From Ichthyophthirius multifiliis (taxonomy: Eukaryota > Ciliophora > Oligohymenophorea > Hymenostomatida), in contig NW_004085881.1 of NCBI RefSeq assembly GCF_000220395.1, positions 1 through 60,684 of the forward strand: a stretch of 60,684 nucleotides of DNA. The letters run 5' to 3'. The notes below the pieces were generated by a model. It ran no database searches, had not been told where the DNA came from, and saw only the letters and a list, made by a program, of their open reading frames with translations. The translations under genes were made by a program, and so were the position numbers. Numbering within the stretch: position 1 is the first letter of the stretch; every line of letters begins with the position of its first letter. Below are positions 33,487 to 51,650 of the stretch, in pieces.

Positions 33487-36400
33487 TAATTATTTATACT
33501 TCAAAATAAATATTATTATAAATGGTATATGATATTCTTTCTATTATATAATTATTTAGATTTATATAAATTTTTAATTTATATAAAATTTTTAAATATA
33601 ATTAAAATAAATAAAAATAATTTATTTTGTATATAATATAATATATTAATATATAAATAATATTTTTTTTTTGTTTATTATATGTTAATTGAATTCTGGA
33701 TTTAGTGATATTTTTATTGTTTTTCTTTTTATAATAAATTTATATATTATTTTTGTTGTTTTATAATTTTATATGTTTTAAATATTTATTCAAAATAGTT
33801 TAATATTTAAAATTATTATATTTTTAATAGATTAATAGTGATGAAATTAATAAGAAATTTAATACTAAATTAAAGACTAAAAATTTATATATTTTTTATT
33901 TTAATGAAAATATTAAGCGAAAGATTTTACTTTTTATTTATAAAAATTAAATTCATGAAATTTTTTTTTTATTTTTTGAAAAGTAAATTGAAAATATTTT
34001 TTTTTTAAGAAATAAATAAAATTAAAATTTTTAGTATCTAAAATTCATTATCCAAACTCTATATATTATTTGTTCTTACTTTTTTTATTTTCTCCTATAA
34101 TTCTTTTTAAAAACATAAGTCACAAGATTTTTAAAAAAATTATAGAAAACTAATAAAATATAAAAACCAGTAATATATTAATATCTCTAATATAAAATAT
34201 AAACGATTTAACAGATAAATATTAAAAAATAAAGAAATTAAAGCAAAATCAACTAAATAATTAATATAAGTTAAGAAAAGTTATATGTTTATTCGAAAAT
34301 TTGAAATATTAAAAGTACGATATTTTATCTATTTATTAATAATATAGAAATTTTTCTGCTTCGGTATTATAGACATAAATAATAGTATTTTTATTGATTT
34401 CTTAATAATAAAAAATAGATTAATTAATAATTAAAAAATTAATTTACAAAAATAAAAATATAATGGTTAACTTCATTATCTTTATTTCAAAAAAATAATA
34501 ATTTAATTATAAATTTATTTTTAAATTTTATTTATAATATAAATATGTATATATATTTTTTATTTTATTTTTAATGTAAAAATTACGAATATATGAAATA
34601 CTTAGTTAATATTTACTTATTATGATCTAATATAAAACTTATAAAAAGACTTTATTACAGTTTTTTTATTTATATTTGGGATAATAAAATTATTTTAATG
34701 AAATTTTTACATATAATTATGTTTTATAAATGTAATTACTTTTTTTCAGTTGAGTTTTTTTGTTTTTTAAAAAAAATAAAAAATGTAAAATATGCAAACT
34801 TGAAAATAAATAATAAATATTCTTTTAATATTTTGAAACTGTTCAAATAAGATTTTATGATGTTACATATCATTATCGGCTAAATTGAAGGCTTAATAGT
34901 ATAAATAAGATATTACTAAAGTATAAGTGCATTTTTTTTTGAATAATTTCACCAAATTTTGTAGAATAATATATCGAAATATTTAATTAATTTGAGAAAA
35001 ATATTACACAATCTCCTAAATTTTTTAAGGGATGTGAAATACGAAAAATTTACATATTTTTTAATTTTTATATATTTTTATGATTACTACATATAAAAAA
35101 TGCTAGAAAATAAGGATTAACATATCTAAACAATAAATTATAAAACTATTACATAATATTAAAAAAAATTATAATAAACTCATACTAGTTTTTTTATAAA
35201 ATATTTTAAAAAATATTTATATATTGTCTAAAATTTAAATATATATTTTACAATGAAAAAATATGTAAATAATTTTTATATAATATATATTTAAATATTT
35301 TTGATTTTGTTTATAATATATATATATATATATTTTAATTTAATTATAAAATTGTTGCAAATATTTTTTTTGGTGTATACTTGTTTTTTTAATTATAAGT
35401 TAATAATAAATTATTTAATTTTAGTATGCATTTAAAAGATAAACAAAAAAAATATAGAATCATTTCAAAGTATAATAAGCAAATAAAATATAAGTAATTT
35501 AAAAGCTATTATTATAATTAAATAAAAACTGTTTATAAATACTATTAATAATAATTTAACAATTATTTTACAAAAGTTTTTAAACTTCTTAATTTAAATT
35601 AAATTCATAATTTATTTTTATTTTCTCTAAAATTCATTTTATATTTATTTTTAAAATAATATTTTAAATTTGTGTCAAAATAATTTCGAAATTATGAATA
35701 AAAATTAACCATTTTTTCTATTTAATAAATATTGAAATTTAAAATATATTTGAGTTTGATGAGAAAAAAAAATAATAATATGAAAACAAAAAGGAATTTC
35801 AAAAAGATGAAAAATCATAACGAAAGATAAAAATTATATAGAAACGAAATAAAGATTTCGTATTCTGTTGCAAATTTCGCATTTTTCAGTTATTAATTTT
35901 TCATATTTTCTTTATTTTTAAAAAATTAACATCAAAAAAAGGTCGTTATGATTTTATTGTTTTTAAATTTTATTGATTGAATTTAAGAAAAAATTAAAAA
36001 ATAATATAAAAAAAAAATTATAGATATAAGCATATTATTTATATTAAATAAAAAAATAATTTATTTTATTATTAACTATAAAATAAAAATATTTTTTTAT
36101 ATATATAGTATAAAATTTATTTCGATATATTAATATTCTTTAAATTTATTTATTTTTTTAACTTTTTAGATATGTTTATAATTTTTTTTTCCCATATAGC
36201 ATGTCAAAAATTTAATTAGTCCGTAGAGCTACAGACTTTTAAAGTTAGCCTCGTTCAACCTTCATGTTTAATACAATTTTTTATTAAATTATAAAACTTA
36301 TAATATCATAAAGTGTATGGAATTTAAGGATCAAGTATGGTATAAATTATTGAAAATTTTCTGTTTTTACTTATTGAAATATAATGCAACTTAATATCAT

Positions 36401-37258
36401 TGATATTAAAACTTATATCAAAGGATTTAAACTCTCATATATAGTTTATTTTTGTGAAAATAAGAAAATTTTATTTTTTGAGAAAAAGTGACAACACTCT
36501 TATTATAATATCAAAATATTAATTTAAATTTATTAGTGTTTGTGAATTTATTTTGTGGATCAAATAATTTAATATTATTATAATTAATATTTATTAAATA
36601 ATAGATATTTTAGATTTGTATTTATCCTATTTTCTAAGAAATTTATTGTAGAATTAAAAATCAATTTTTTATATTTTTTTTACTAAAGCAATTTATAAAC
36701 TTTATAATGGTTTTATTATATAGAATATGAATGATTTTTTATACTTTTAATAAAAAAGGTAGAATCAAATATATTTTATAAATTTTTATAAATAAATACA
36801 TTAAATTTAAATTATTAAAATATAAACAATAAAATGTTTACATATAATTTTGGAAATTTCTTATGAAGAATTATAAACATAAATAAATAAATAATTTACT
36901 AAAAAATAAATAGATTTTGTATGATTTAGCTGATTTAAATTATAGTATAATGTATAATGCTCTATATTTGTTTGAACTTTTTAAGCGATTATAGAAAAAT
37001 TTTTGCACAATAAATGTAGAAAAAAATATAGTTGCTTTTGGAATAAAAAATAATTTAAATTTAGAAACTTTGAGATAAACATAAAAATAAATTAAGAAGT
37101 AATTTAATTAAAATATTCAATTTAAAGATAGAAAAGTTTATTTTTAAATAATTTATTTATAAAAATAATATTAAATATATTTATAAAAATATGTTAGTTA
37201 TTTTTTAATAATAAGAAAATAAAAGTATATATTAAATATTTAATTTTTTTAAATATTA

Positions 37259-37290
<32 letters not shown>

Positions 37291-37561
37291 TGCAAAATTT
37301 CTATTTTCATTATTTTTAACTAAATTTGTGAAAAATTTGCATTCGTATTCACAAATTCTGAGTACGCGAATTATATATAATTCTTAAAAATTTGTAATTC
37401 GTATTTGGCTTGTCAATGATAAAAAATCCTTTATGTAGAATCTTTATATATATTAAATATAAATTTAGTTATTTAATCATTATTTTTTTATTTTTTAAAT
37501 AATAATTTGTTAAAATTTGATTTTTATTTAGTTATAATTTAAAAAAATAACATTAGGAAAA
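33392..37561. other. Long AT-rich intergenic region
   Basis: About 4.2 kb without a protein gene that I can support. It holds the tRNA-like sequence near 36190-36275, a TA microsatellite at 37258-37284, a 16-base perfect palindrome (GAATTATATATAATTC) near 37369-37384, and several short patches of mixed composition (34850-35050, 35830-35900, 37315-37440) for which I have no explanation. Confidence 0.5.
36190..36275 (+). pseudogene. Degenerate tRNA-Lys(UUU)-like sequence
   Basis: The stretch at 36217-36260 follows eukaryotic tRNA-Lys closely: AGTCCGTAGAGC matches the D-arm end (AGTCGGTAGAGC), CAGACTTTTAA is the anticodon stem-loop with TTT, and CGTTCAACC resembles the T-arm (GGTTCAAGTCC). An ATAGC lies before it, but about 17 bases separate ATAGC from AGTCC, and the anticodon 3' stem does not pair. 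The acceptor stem is not evident. It is probably a tRNA pseudogene or a tRNA-derived relic. Confidence 0.5.
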
Positions 37562-38551
37562 ATGTGTTTTTTTAGGATAATATTAATAATATAACTTGTT
37601 TCTATATCTTTCTAATATATAAACTCAGTAGGAATGTTTATGTAACCATCTTCGAATTCTAAATATCCTAAAGAAAAATATGATTGGGTAAATGCAGCAG
37701 ATGTATAACATATACGAAGTGAGGGATTAAAAGTAATTCCTATATTTTCTAACTACACATATTAAGAAATAGATTTTCTACTTTCCAAAGTAAATGGAGT
37801 TTACTTTCCTGGAGGAGATGCAGATTTATGGTTAGATGTATAATAAAAAGAAGGTTTTACAAGAATGACAAATACTGTACAATATATATTAAAAAAGGCA
37901 TAATAATTTAATGAAAAAGGAGACTATTTTCCTTTATGGGGAACTTGCTTAGGATTTTAATTAATGAGTTTAGGATTTACCAACTACGAAAAAATACTTG
38001 ATGATGTAAAAGACTAGAATAACACTAAAAGTGGAAATATAATAGCTTTAAAAGGAAAAATGTTTGAATAACTTGATGAAAAGTATATTCAATATATTGA
38101 AAATGAAAAATCTCTTTATTTTTATCATTAGTGGGCTGTTTTCCCAGAAAAATTTAATTAATTTTTGAAACCATTGTAATTTTAAGCTTTAGTTTTTTGT
38201 AAAGATTTATAGGGAAAATCATTTGTATGTGCTTATGAACATGAAAAATATCCATTTTTCGCTGTTTAATTTCATCCTGAAATTCCAAGGTTTGTTTTAA
38301 AAAGAAGTGTTGATAATTCGCATGATAATAATTAAGTTGAACTTTCTAAATATTTCGTAAAATTTTTTGCAGATCAAGTAAGAACAAATGAACATATTTT
38401 TGAAAGTGATGATTTTGTAGATGAAATTGAAATTCATAATTTTAAAGTTTTTTGTTTAAAGGAAGATTTTGCAGAATGTGAATATTTTTTTGAAAGAAAT
38501 AATTCCTGTTTTCTTTAAGATTTTATTAAAAAAAAATTGAAAATATATTGA
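37562..38551 (+). CDS. Gamma-glutamyl hydrolase (class I glutamine amidotransferase-like peptidase)
   Basis: This family removes gamma-linked glutamates from folate and antifolate polyglutamates, usually in lysosomes or after secretion. It is a single exon of 329 codons; the human enzyme is 318. From ATG 37562 the first 20 residues (MCFFRIILIIQLVSISFQY) form a convincing signal peptide, which is why I chose this start over the internal ATGs at about 37633. The motifs NAADVQHIRSEGLKVIPIF, VNGVYFPGGDADLW and the nucleophile region PLWGTCLGFQLM (Cys in GTCLG) follow. The catalytic His lies in FFAVQFHPEIPRF. The tail of about 60 residues after this is divergent. All catalytic residues are intact. 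Confidence 0.92.
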
Positions 38552-40395
38552 GTTTTAATTATTAAATAATTAATGCTTTTTGTAGTTTAATTTTTTTTTA
38601 TATTTAAATTTTTTAAGAAAAAAAATTATAAATTTTAAGAGGAAAAGGTCATTTTATGTTTCAAAGCTTTGATTTTCTTTATATTATGCAAAATATTTTT
38701 TATTAAAAAAAGATATTCTTAAATTATAATATACTCATTAAAATTTACTATAAAAACATTTTAATTATATTAAAATATGAAATTAATAACTTGATTTTTG
38801 TTGCTTTTTAAACAAACATATATATATATATTTCTAAAATAAAAAAAAACGGAACATAATTGTTTATTTTACAATAAAAAACTATATTTAATTTTCTAAA
38901 TTTAAATATATCTAAATGTCTAATATTTTGTATTTAATACCTTATATAAAATATTATTAATTAAATTAATTTATTATAAAATTATAAATTATTTAAAATA
39001 CACATCGCAAATTGGTAAAATAATAATAAGCTTTTATTTTATGCTAATTAGAATAAAAATAATTTTATATTTATTATCATTAGTATTTTTTAATTTTTTT
39101 TAATTTATTAACCATTTTTTTTAAGAAATCATAATTTTTAAGACGAAAATAGCAAATATAGAGTTTAGAATTCTATTTATAAAATAAATATTTCATAAAA
39201 ATAATTTTAATACATAATTAAAGAAAGAATTTGTTGAATTTTTAAATTTATTAAAAAATTAATTCGAACTAATTTATTATAAAAAATTATATAAATCAAG
39301 AATAAAAAATTCAAATAAAGATATTAAATAAACTATTAAGATATTATAAAATAAAGATTTATATTATATTTAAACTAATAAAATATTAAAAATATAATAA
39401 ATATTAAAAAAGAATAGTTATATTTAAATAATAATGATAAAAAGAATATAAAAAATTAAATTTATTTATTAAATATTATTATAAATATATAAATATATGT
39501 TTTTCATTTTAGAATAGAATGTATATAGTTATATAAAAATAATATAATTATAATAGTTTATATTTAAAAAATAGTAATGAGTATAGTATGATAAAAAAGA
39601 ATAGAATGATAATAGAGTAAATTGAAATAAAATAGCCTGCTTAAATTACATAGAAAAAAAAGTATATAATATAATGAGGCATATAAAAAATTTAATTTAA
39701 ATTAGCTAGCTAATAATATTAAGTAGCATGGATAAAAAGAAATCTTAAATAATGAAGAATTAAAGCAAATATATAAAATGTTTTAATTATAAAAATATGC
39801 ATCATATAATATTTATGTTTAAAATTAAAATATAAGTGAGAACTTTAAATAAATTTTAAAATAAAAAAATACATGTATAATTATATATAGATATAAAAAA
39901 CATTTAAATATATATTTATATAAAATAATGTATAAACAAACAAAAGTATATATATTAATTTTATATATATATTTATATAATAATATATATTTATTTATAT
40001 ATATATTATATTTATACATATTTATATTATATATTTATATTTATATTTATATTATATGTTTTTTTTTTTATATATATTATAATATCTTATACATATCTTT
40101 TTTATTTTATATATTTTTATTTTATAATTTTTATATATTTTTAAATTATTAATTATATAAATTAATAATTATTTTAATATCTATTAATATATTTTCATCA
40201 TTTTTTTTTAATTTTATCTATTTTACTATTTTATCTATTTTACTAATTTTTATATATTTTTAAATTGCTAAATAAAAGTATTTTGCTAATATTCATTTTT
40301 ATTGATATCATCATTATTACTAAATATTTAATTTCTAAAATATAAAATAAAAAAAATATAAATTTATAATATTATATAATAAAATTACTTATTAA
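38552..40395. other. AT-rich intergenic region
   Basis: About 1.8 kb of A/T sequence rich in TA and ATT runs (notably 39880-40150). Apparent open frames on both strands here are I/Y/L/F strings over the same bases and are not genes. Confidence 0.65.
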
Positions 40396-42741
<2,346 letters not shown>

Positions 42742-42907
42742 AAATATTGTTGTTTTATTTTTTAATAATAAATTCATAAAAGTAGAAATATTTTATGTTT
42801 TGTTTGAGTATAAAAATATGTGCATATTATATTTTTATCTTATTTATAACTTTGATTTTTTATTTTTTTTAATTAATTAAAATTAAAAATATTTAATATA
42901 ATATAAA

Positions 42908-45128
42908 ATGGAAATACAACCTTTGAAATTTGAAGATTTTAAAGACTTTCATCAGAAACAAATTAAAAAAATTATAAAAAATAAAGAAAAAGACTTATAA
43001 GAGGAACTTAATTTTTTGAATTTATATAGTTTAGTTTTATAAAGAATTCTAAAAGAAAAAGAAAATACAAAGATTTTAATAATTGAAAATAATAATTAAT
43101 TATTATTTTAATATTTAACGAATTTAGGATATAAGAATTGTACTTATATTGATTTTAACCAAATTAAATTTAAAGTAAAAAATGAAGAAAAGCAATAGAA
43201 AGACTTTCTAAACAATTAATTTTAAAAAAATGAATTTAATATTATTATTGAAAACGGCTTTTTAGACAGAATTTAATTAGAAAATATAGATATATTTTTT
43301 TAATAAGTTGTGTCTATATTAAATGAAGAAAATGAAAGTTAATTTATTTCGCTTTCTTTTATAAATGTTGCAATTTTTTAAGATTTTGTTTAATTTATCT
43401 TAGAAAAAAATTATCGAATTTCGTTTTTTTAATGTGAATAGAAAAAAAGTAAAATAATTCCTTTTTTAACACAATGCATTTTTATGTAAAAAGAAGATGA
43501 AAATAAACAAAAAATTAGTTATTACATTGATAATTAATTAATTAATTCTTTTTTTAATAAATAATAATTTTTTAGTTTTGTTAATTAAATTATATAAAGT
43601 AATTGTTTTTTCATAAAGATTAAAAAGCTAAAAATCTCATAAATTATCTGTTTTAAATTTTTATCAAAATATAATATTTACTCTATCGATTCATCTAATT
43701 AAAAATAATTAGATTTAGTATATATAAAAATTATATGTATTTTTAATTTATTTAATTATTAAAAAAAAGAAAAAGTGTGGATGCTTTATATTTAAACATG
43801 GAAAAAGATTTTAATAAAGTGTTATCAACTAAATTTTTAATTCTAATAATTTTTGTAGGATTTTCTTTGTTTTCTTAAATCCAGGCTTTAGTTTCGGAAA
43901 TTTCGAATCAATATAATTAGAAATTCAAGAACATTTAAATTAATTAAAACCAAAAAAAATAAAATAAGAAATAGAGTTTATTTACGAAGAGCTAAACGGT
44001 AAAATATATATATTATTTTTTAAAAAATATTTTTAATAGAGAAAGAAATTATATTTTAAAATGAAAAATATATTATTGAAGAAATAAATTAAAATGAAGA
44101 AGATGATAATAATTTGAGGATTTTTATTTTGAAAAACGAAGACATAAAAACAGATTCAGTTTTTAGAATTCCTAAAAATGGTCAAATAGATGAAAATCAT
44201 ATATTATGTGAAAATTCGATGTAAAAATAATATTTATATACAGTTTTTTTAAAAAATAAATAAATAAAAAAGTGCTATAATATCAAGTTTTTCTCTTTTT
44301 GATACAGATTTTTTTGAACAAAAATATATGTAAGAAGAATTAAATATTTTAATTTTTAATAGAAGATTACTTGCATTATCTAAATTTATTTAAAAACATT
44401 TTCCTAATATAAATTTAAAAATAATAGAAGAGAATGAAGAAGAATATAAAGTAAAATAATAATATTTATAATTCAATTAAGAAAAAAGAACATAAATAAT
44501 ATATAAATAACATTTGAAAACAAAAGAAGATACATAATTTGAAGAATAATTTATTTAATAACACATAGAAATTTTTGATTTTATAATAATTAGTATTTAG
44601 GAAAATATTATCTAATACATTGAATTTTTGAAATAAGCTTAGTAAATTTTGAAGAAAAAAACAGGAATTTTATGTATTATTTTTGAAGAATTTTAAAAAA
44701 TTAAAAAAGAGTAACTCTAAATACTGACACGATTTTTTGAATTAATTTATTCTTTCAAAAAAGATGATGATTCTGAAATATTATTTTTAATAAATACTAA
44801 TTTTTAAAAAGAAAAAAATTAAAATGAGGAAGAATTAGTAATTGTTAACATTTAAGAAATAAAATAAAAGAAATAATTAGAAATTAATTTCAAAAATTTA
44901 ATTAAAATTGTAAATCCAAAATGGAATAGCACATTAAATATAGAAAAATATTGTTCTAATATTATGCTTAAATATCCTAAAATTAATGGTAATTGTTTTG
45001 AAAGGACTAACTTTTATTTTAATGAAGGGAATGATGTTTTTATAAATGCTACAAAAAAGTAATATGAAAAAGATTTAGGAAAAGTTAATAAAAAAGAAAA
45101 GCTTAAATCTAAAAATAAATAAAAATGA
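42908..45128 (+). CDS. METTL13-like (eEF1A methyltransferase family) protein with degraded SAM sites
   Basis: The family (METTL13/EEF1AKNMT) joins two class I methyltransferase domains and methylates eEF1A. Three introns (43718-43769, 43999-44039, 44221-44287) leave 686 codons; the human protein is 699. The N-half shows LGYKNCTYIDFNQIKF, IIIENGFLDRI and SQFISLSFINVAIFQDFVQF. The middle shows IFFVFLNPGFSFGNFESI and EKYIIEEINQ. The C-half shows LFDTDFFEQKY, LSKFIQKHFPNINLKIIEEN and KKTGILCIIFEEF. Motif I glycines are missing in both halves: ILIIENNNQL where GxGNS is expected, and LNILIFNRRLLALS where GLGGGSL is expected. The frame is intact, so this is a conserved reading frame that has probably lost catalysis. 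Confidence 0.78.
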
Positions 45129-45452
45129 AATTATATTATATATTAAAATTAATAATATGTATATCATATTTTTTATTTAATATTATATAAAAAATATTTT
45201 CAAAAATTATTGAATTTCTTATTAAATAAAATAGAAATTATTAATTGAATATAATAGTAAATATAACATAAAATATATAATTATTCTATATAAAACATGA
45301 ATATATATTTTTTTAAAAAAAATTAAATTGTAGAAAAATAGTAAATAATAAGATAAAAAAATTTTATAGATTTTTGAAATATTAAGAAAATATTATAATA
45401 TATTTAATAAAAAATTTAAATTAATAGTATATATATATATAAAAATAAATAT

Positions 45453-45485
<33 letters not shown>

Positions 45486-45939
45486 TTATTTATATATTTT
45501 TTTTTTATATATATAACATTTAAAATATTTATTTTTTAAATATCTTTTTCAATATATTATTTTAAATCATAAAATAATTTATAATAATTCTTATTTTTTT
45601 TAATAATAATTATAAATTTAATATAATTATAATTATTTAATTTTTTTTTTTTTTCTTTTAAATTTTTTAATAAAGATTTCATAATTATTATTGAATCTAA
45701 TGTTATTATTATAATATTTGTCAAAGAATATTGTTTTAAAAAATTTAATATAAAATTTATATTAATGAATCATAAATAATAACACTATAACAATTTAAAA
45801 AAATAAAAATATTAATTTCTTTTTAAAATTATTAATTAAATTTAATTTAAAAATACAAAAAATTATTATTTTAAAAAAAAAAAATATAGATAAATATAAA
45901 AAAAAAAAATTATTAAATAAAGTTAAAAAAACATATATA
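45129..45939. other. AT-rich intergenic region
   Basis: About 800 bases with TA microsatellites at about 45429-45483. No gene was seen. Confidence 0.65.
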
Positions 45940-47867
45940 ATGCACAGAAGAAGTATTAGTTAATTTACTAATAACTAAGAAGCAAATTCTCCTGAATAAT
46001 CTTAAACATAATTTTAATTTTAATAGTAAACAAGAATATCAGAAAATAATATTAATTATTAACAAAATTTCGAATTCGAAGTTTAAAGAAAGTATTTAAA
46101 AAAATAATAAAAAATAAATATTAAAAAAAAAAAAAAAGTAACAATACTAGATATTCATATTAATAAAATATAAGTTAAAGTTAATAAATATATCCGATAG
46201 AAGAATTCGTACATTAATAAAATTATTATAATATTCATGACTCAATTGGTGATAAAAATTTCTAAATGTTTGATTAATAGATGTGGGAAAAAGTAGATTA
46301 AAAATCATACGAAAAGCCATGTTAACGAAGTAGTTCAGCGTCAATAATACATAATGATTGCTTATATATTTTTGGTGGATTTACATTTAATGGCCGTTTA
46401 TCTGAAATAAATTAATATAATTTCAAAACCTAAAAATGGACAAAAATAAAAACTAAAGGATAAAAACCAACTGCTAGAGAAAGTAATGGAGCAACAGTTT
46501 ATGATAATAAGATGTATATTTTTGGCGGATATGATGGTGTTTGTTGGTTAAATGATTTTTATTCACTAGATTTATATACATTTGAATGGATAAAATTGTA
46601 AAATAAAGGTGATGTTCCAAGTTAAAGATTTGGATTTGCTTCTGGAAAATATAAAGATAAACTTGTTATTTTTGGAGGTTTTGAGGGTACATATTGGTTA
46701 AATGATTATTATGAATATGATTTTATTGAAGGATTTTGGAAAAAAATAGTCCTTTTGAACATTACACCTTCAGAAAGATCATGTCCTAGTTATTTTTCTG
46801 TAGATGAATATTTGTTTATTTTTGGAGGTTTTAATGGTGTCGATAAATTAAATGATTTCTATAAAATTAATATGAGGAAAGGAAAATGTATTAAAATATA
46901 ATAAAAAGGAGAAATCCCTTCTTGTAGATATTTTCATAGTTAAATATGTTATCAGAATAAAATTTATATTTTCGGTGGATATAATGGATAAATTAGACTT
47001 AATGATTTATATGAATTCAATATTTAAACTAAAATTTGGAATAAATTAGAATAAAAAGATCCTCCTGCTGGCCGTTCTTCTATGGTATTTATATTTAATA
47101 TGATTTTTTTAAAAAAAAACAAATTAACTTAAAATGAATTATATACCTTTATTATTTTTTTATAATAAAGAAAATTTCTATAATAAAAAATTATGAAATT
47201 ATATTATATTTTATTTTTTTAAAAGATTTTTTAAGTTTATGAGAATTCTCTTTATTTATTTGGTGGCTATAATGGATTTAATGTATTAAATGATTTTTAT
47301 AAATTTCAATTTCCAGCAGGAATAATCCCTTAGTCTACATATTTAAATGATATGTATTAGTTAATAAACAATAAATAATTAAGTGATATTTAGTTTTAAA
47401 TTGATGGATAAGTTATTTATGCTAATAAAAACATTCTATCTATTAGAAGCGAATATTTTAAAATGATGTTCACTAGTGGATTAAAAGAAAGCTTAGATAA
47501 TCAATTACCTATTTAATTAAAAGATGTTTCTTATGATGCTTTTATGAATATGATTACTTATATTTATACAGATCAATTTGATTCGAATTTACCTTTAAAA
47601 GGACTTATAAGCTTAATTCCTCTTAGCGATTAATATTTTTTGGAAAGATTAAAGTATTTATGCGAAGAATCTATTATTAATTAAATAAATTTTATAAATG
47701 TGATTGACTGTTTAATTATTAGTTAGAAATATAGGTGTGCTATTTTAAAAAAACATTGTTTTAAATATGTTCTTGATAATTTAGAAGAAATTAAAAAAAA
47801 ACCTGAATTTCAAAAACTTATTAATGAGCCTAACTTACTAATGGAAATTCTAATGAATAAATAATGA
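45940..47867 (+). CDS. Kelch-repeat BTB protein
   Basis: This is probably a substrate adaptor for a CUL3 ubiquitin ligase, as for other BTB proteins carrying Kelch repeats (inference from family). Introns at 46092-46138 and 47085-47225 leave 579 codons. A Gln-rich N-tail of about 90 residues precedes six Kelch blades marked by YIFGGF/YIFGGY/VIFGGF/FIFGGF/YIFGGY/YLFGGY, each followed by a LNDFY/LNDYY/LNDLY strand (about residues 115-400). The BTB domain begins at LSDIQFQIDGQVIYANKNIL and contains RSEYFKMMFTSGLKES and YIYTDQFDSN. A BACK-like helical tail ends NLLMEILMNKQ. Domain order (Kelch first, BTB last) is the LZTR1/plant-like order rather than that of animal KLHL proteins. There are no breaks. 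Confidence 0.92.
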
Positions 47868-48298
47868 CATTGTATATTGAATAGTTAATATTTATTAATT
47901 TTTATATTGTTTTTTTTATTATATTAATATGTTTATTTACAATTCTTATTTTTATATTAATTTAAATAACTATTGTTACTTAATATATATATTTTTCAAT
48001 TTGTTTTCTTAATATAAATTTTTTTTTTATAATTTATTAAAATTTTTAAATTTATATTTTTAATTAAAATATTTATTTTTTTTAATCAAGAAAAAATAAT
48101 TTATTGTGTTTTTTAAAATTAATTTATTTTCTATTAACAAAATTTATTTAAAATAATGTTCAATTTTTAGTTAATTTATCTTACTTTTACAAATAAAATT
48201 TATAATAATTAAAAAGATATAAAAAAAAAAAAATTATAAAATAAATCAAAAGTAAAAAAAATAAATACATATTTTAATAAGTATTTAAACTTATTTTT
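47868..48298. other. Convergent intergenic spacer
   Basis: About 430 bases of A/T-rich sequence between convergent genes. Nothing was recognised. Confidence 0.7.
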
Positions 48299-48913
48299 TC
48301 ATTATTAAAAATGCTCGTTTTCCCAATATTATTTTAATTTGTTTTAGTCAACTTTAGGTACTTATGATTTAGTATGAGGTTTCCATTTGGCTGGACACAT
48401 TTCTCCGAATTCTTCATAAAACTAATATCCTTAAATAAGTCTAACTATTTCATCTACATTTCTTCCTACAGGAATATCATTAATAGATATATGTCTAATA
48501 ATTCCTCTTGGGTCAATTATAAAAGTACCTCTATAACAAGATCCTTTTCTAGGTCCATTCGGTATTAAAGTACCATAATCTCTACAAATTTATTATGTAA
48601 TATCAACTAATAAAGGTATTTATAAATTAGCTATACCTCCTTTTGATTTAGGTTTAGAAAGCCATTCGTGATGTTAGAATTAAGAACCTATTGAGCATCC
48701 TAAAACTTCACAATTTATTTTTTTTAATTCGACTGAATGATTAGAAAATTGTAATATTTCAGTAGGGCATACAAATCCGAAATCATTTGGATAAAAAAAT
48801 AAAAGTAACCATTTACCTTCAAAATCTGATAAACTTATTTTTTCAAATTTATCAGTTACAGAAACTGTTGAAAATTCAGGAGCTTTTTAACCTAAGAAAG
48901 CTTTGCTTGTCAT
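48299..48913 (-). CDS. Typical 2-Cys peroxiredoxin
   Basis: This thiol peroxidase reduces hydrogen peroxide using thioredoxin and works as a homodimer in the cytosol. It is a single exon of 204 codons, the usual size. The peroxidatic Cys is in [14 protein letters not shown] and the resolving Cys in [18 protein letters not shown] ([12 protein letters not shown]) and [18 protein letters not shown] match the family. Two features linked to over-oxidation sensitivity are altered: GGLG is GGIA (SKGGIANLQ) and the C-terminal YF is YW (KQYWENEHF). The enzyme may therefore be relatively robust to peroxide (inference). No targeting sequence is seen. Confidence 0.94.
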
Positions 48914-49115
48914 TTTTTTTTATAACTTTTTTAGAAAATAAAATATAATTAAATATAAATATAGATATATTAATATCATATATTTAATTAATTAAAAATG
49001 TACAAAATTAATATGCTTTAATTTCAAAAAAAAAAAAAGATATAATTTTATGTCTGTGAATATATATATATTTATATTTAAACTAAATAAAATTTAATAA
49101 AATAGTTAAAAAAAA

Positions 49116-51531
<2,416 letters not shown>

Positions 51532-51650
51532 AAATAATAAATAGGAATAATTAAAATATATATATATATACATATTTATTACATATAAATAATTTAGAGA
51601 TTTATTTTTTGCTATATTAAATATTAAAAAGAAAAAAATTATTATTAATT

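Noticed and set aside
39825-40152. Overlapping open frames on both strands
   Set aside because: Low-complexity I/Y/L/K strings over the same TA-rich bases; neither strand shows a real protein.
44272-44287. A 16-nt intron in the METTL13-like gene
   Set aside because: A normal 67-nt intron at 44221-44287 also restores frame and gives a better match to the family.
46147-46344. Minus-strand frame opposite the Kelch-BTB gene
   Set aside because: Antisense of a confirmed exon.
48374-48568. Plus-strand frame opposite the peroxiredoxin
   Set aside because: Antisense of a confirmed exon.
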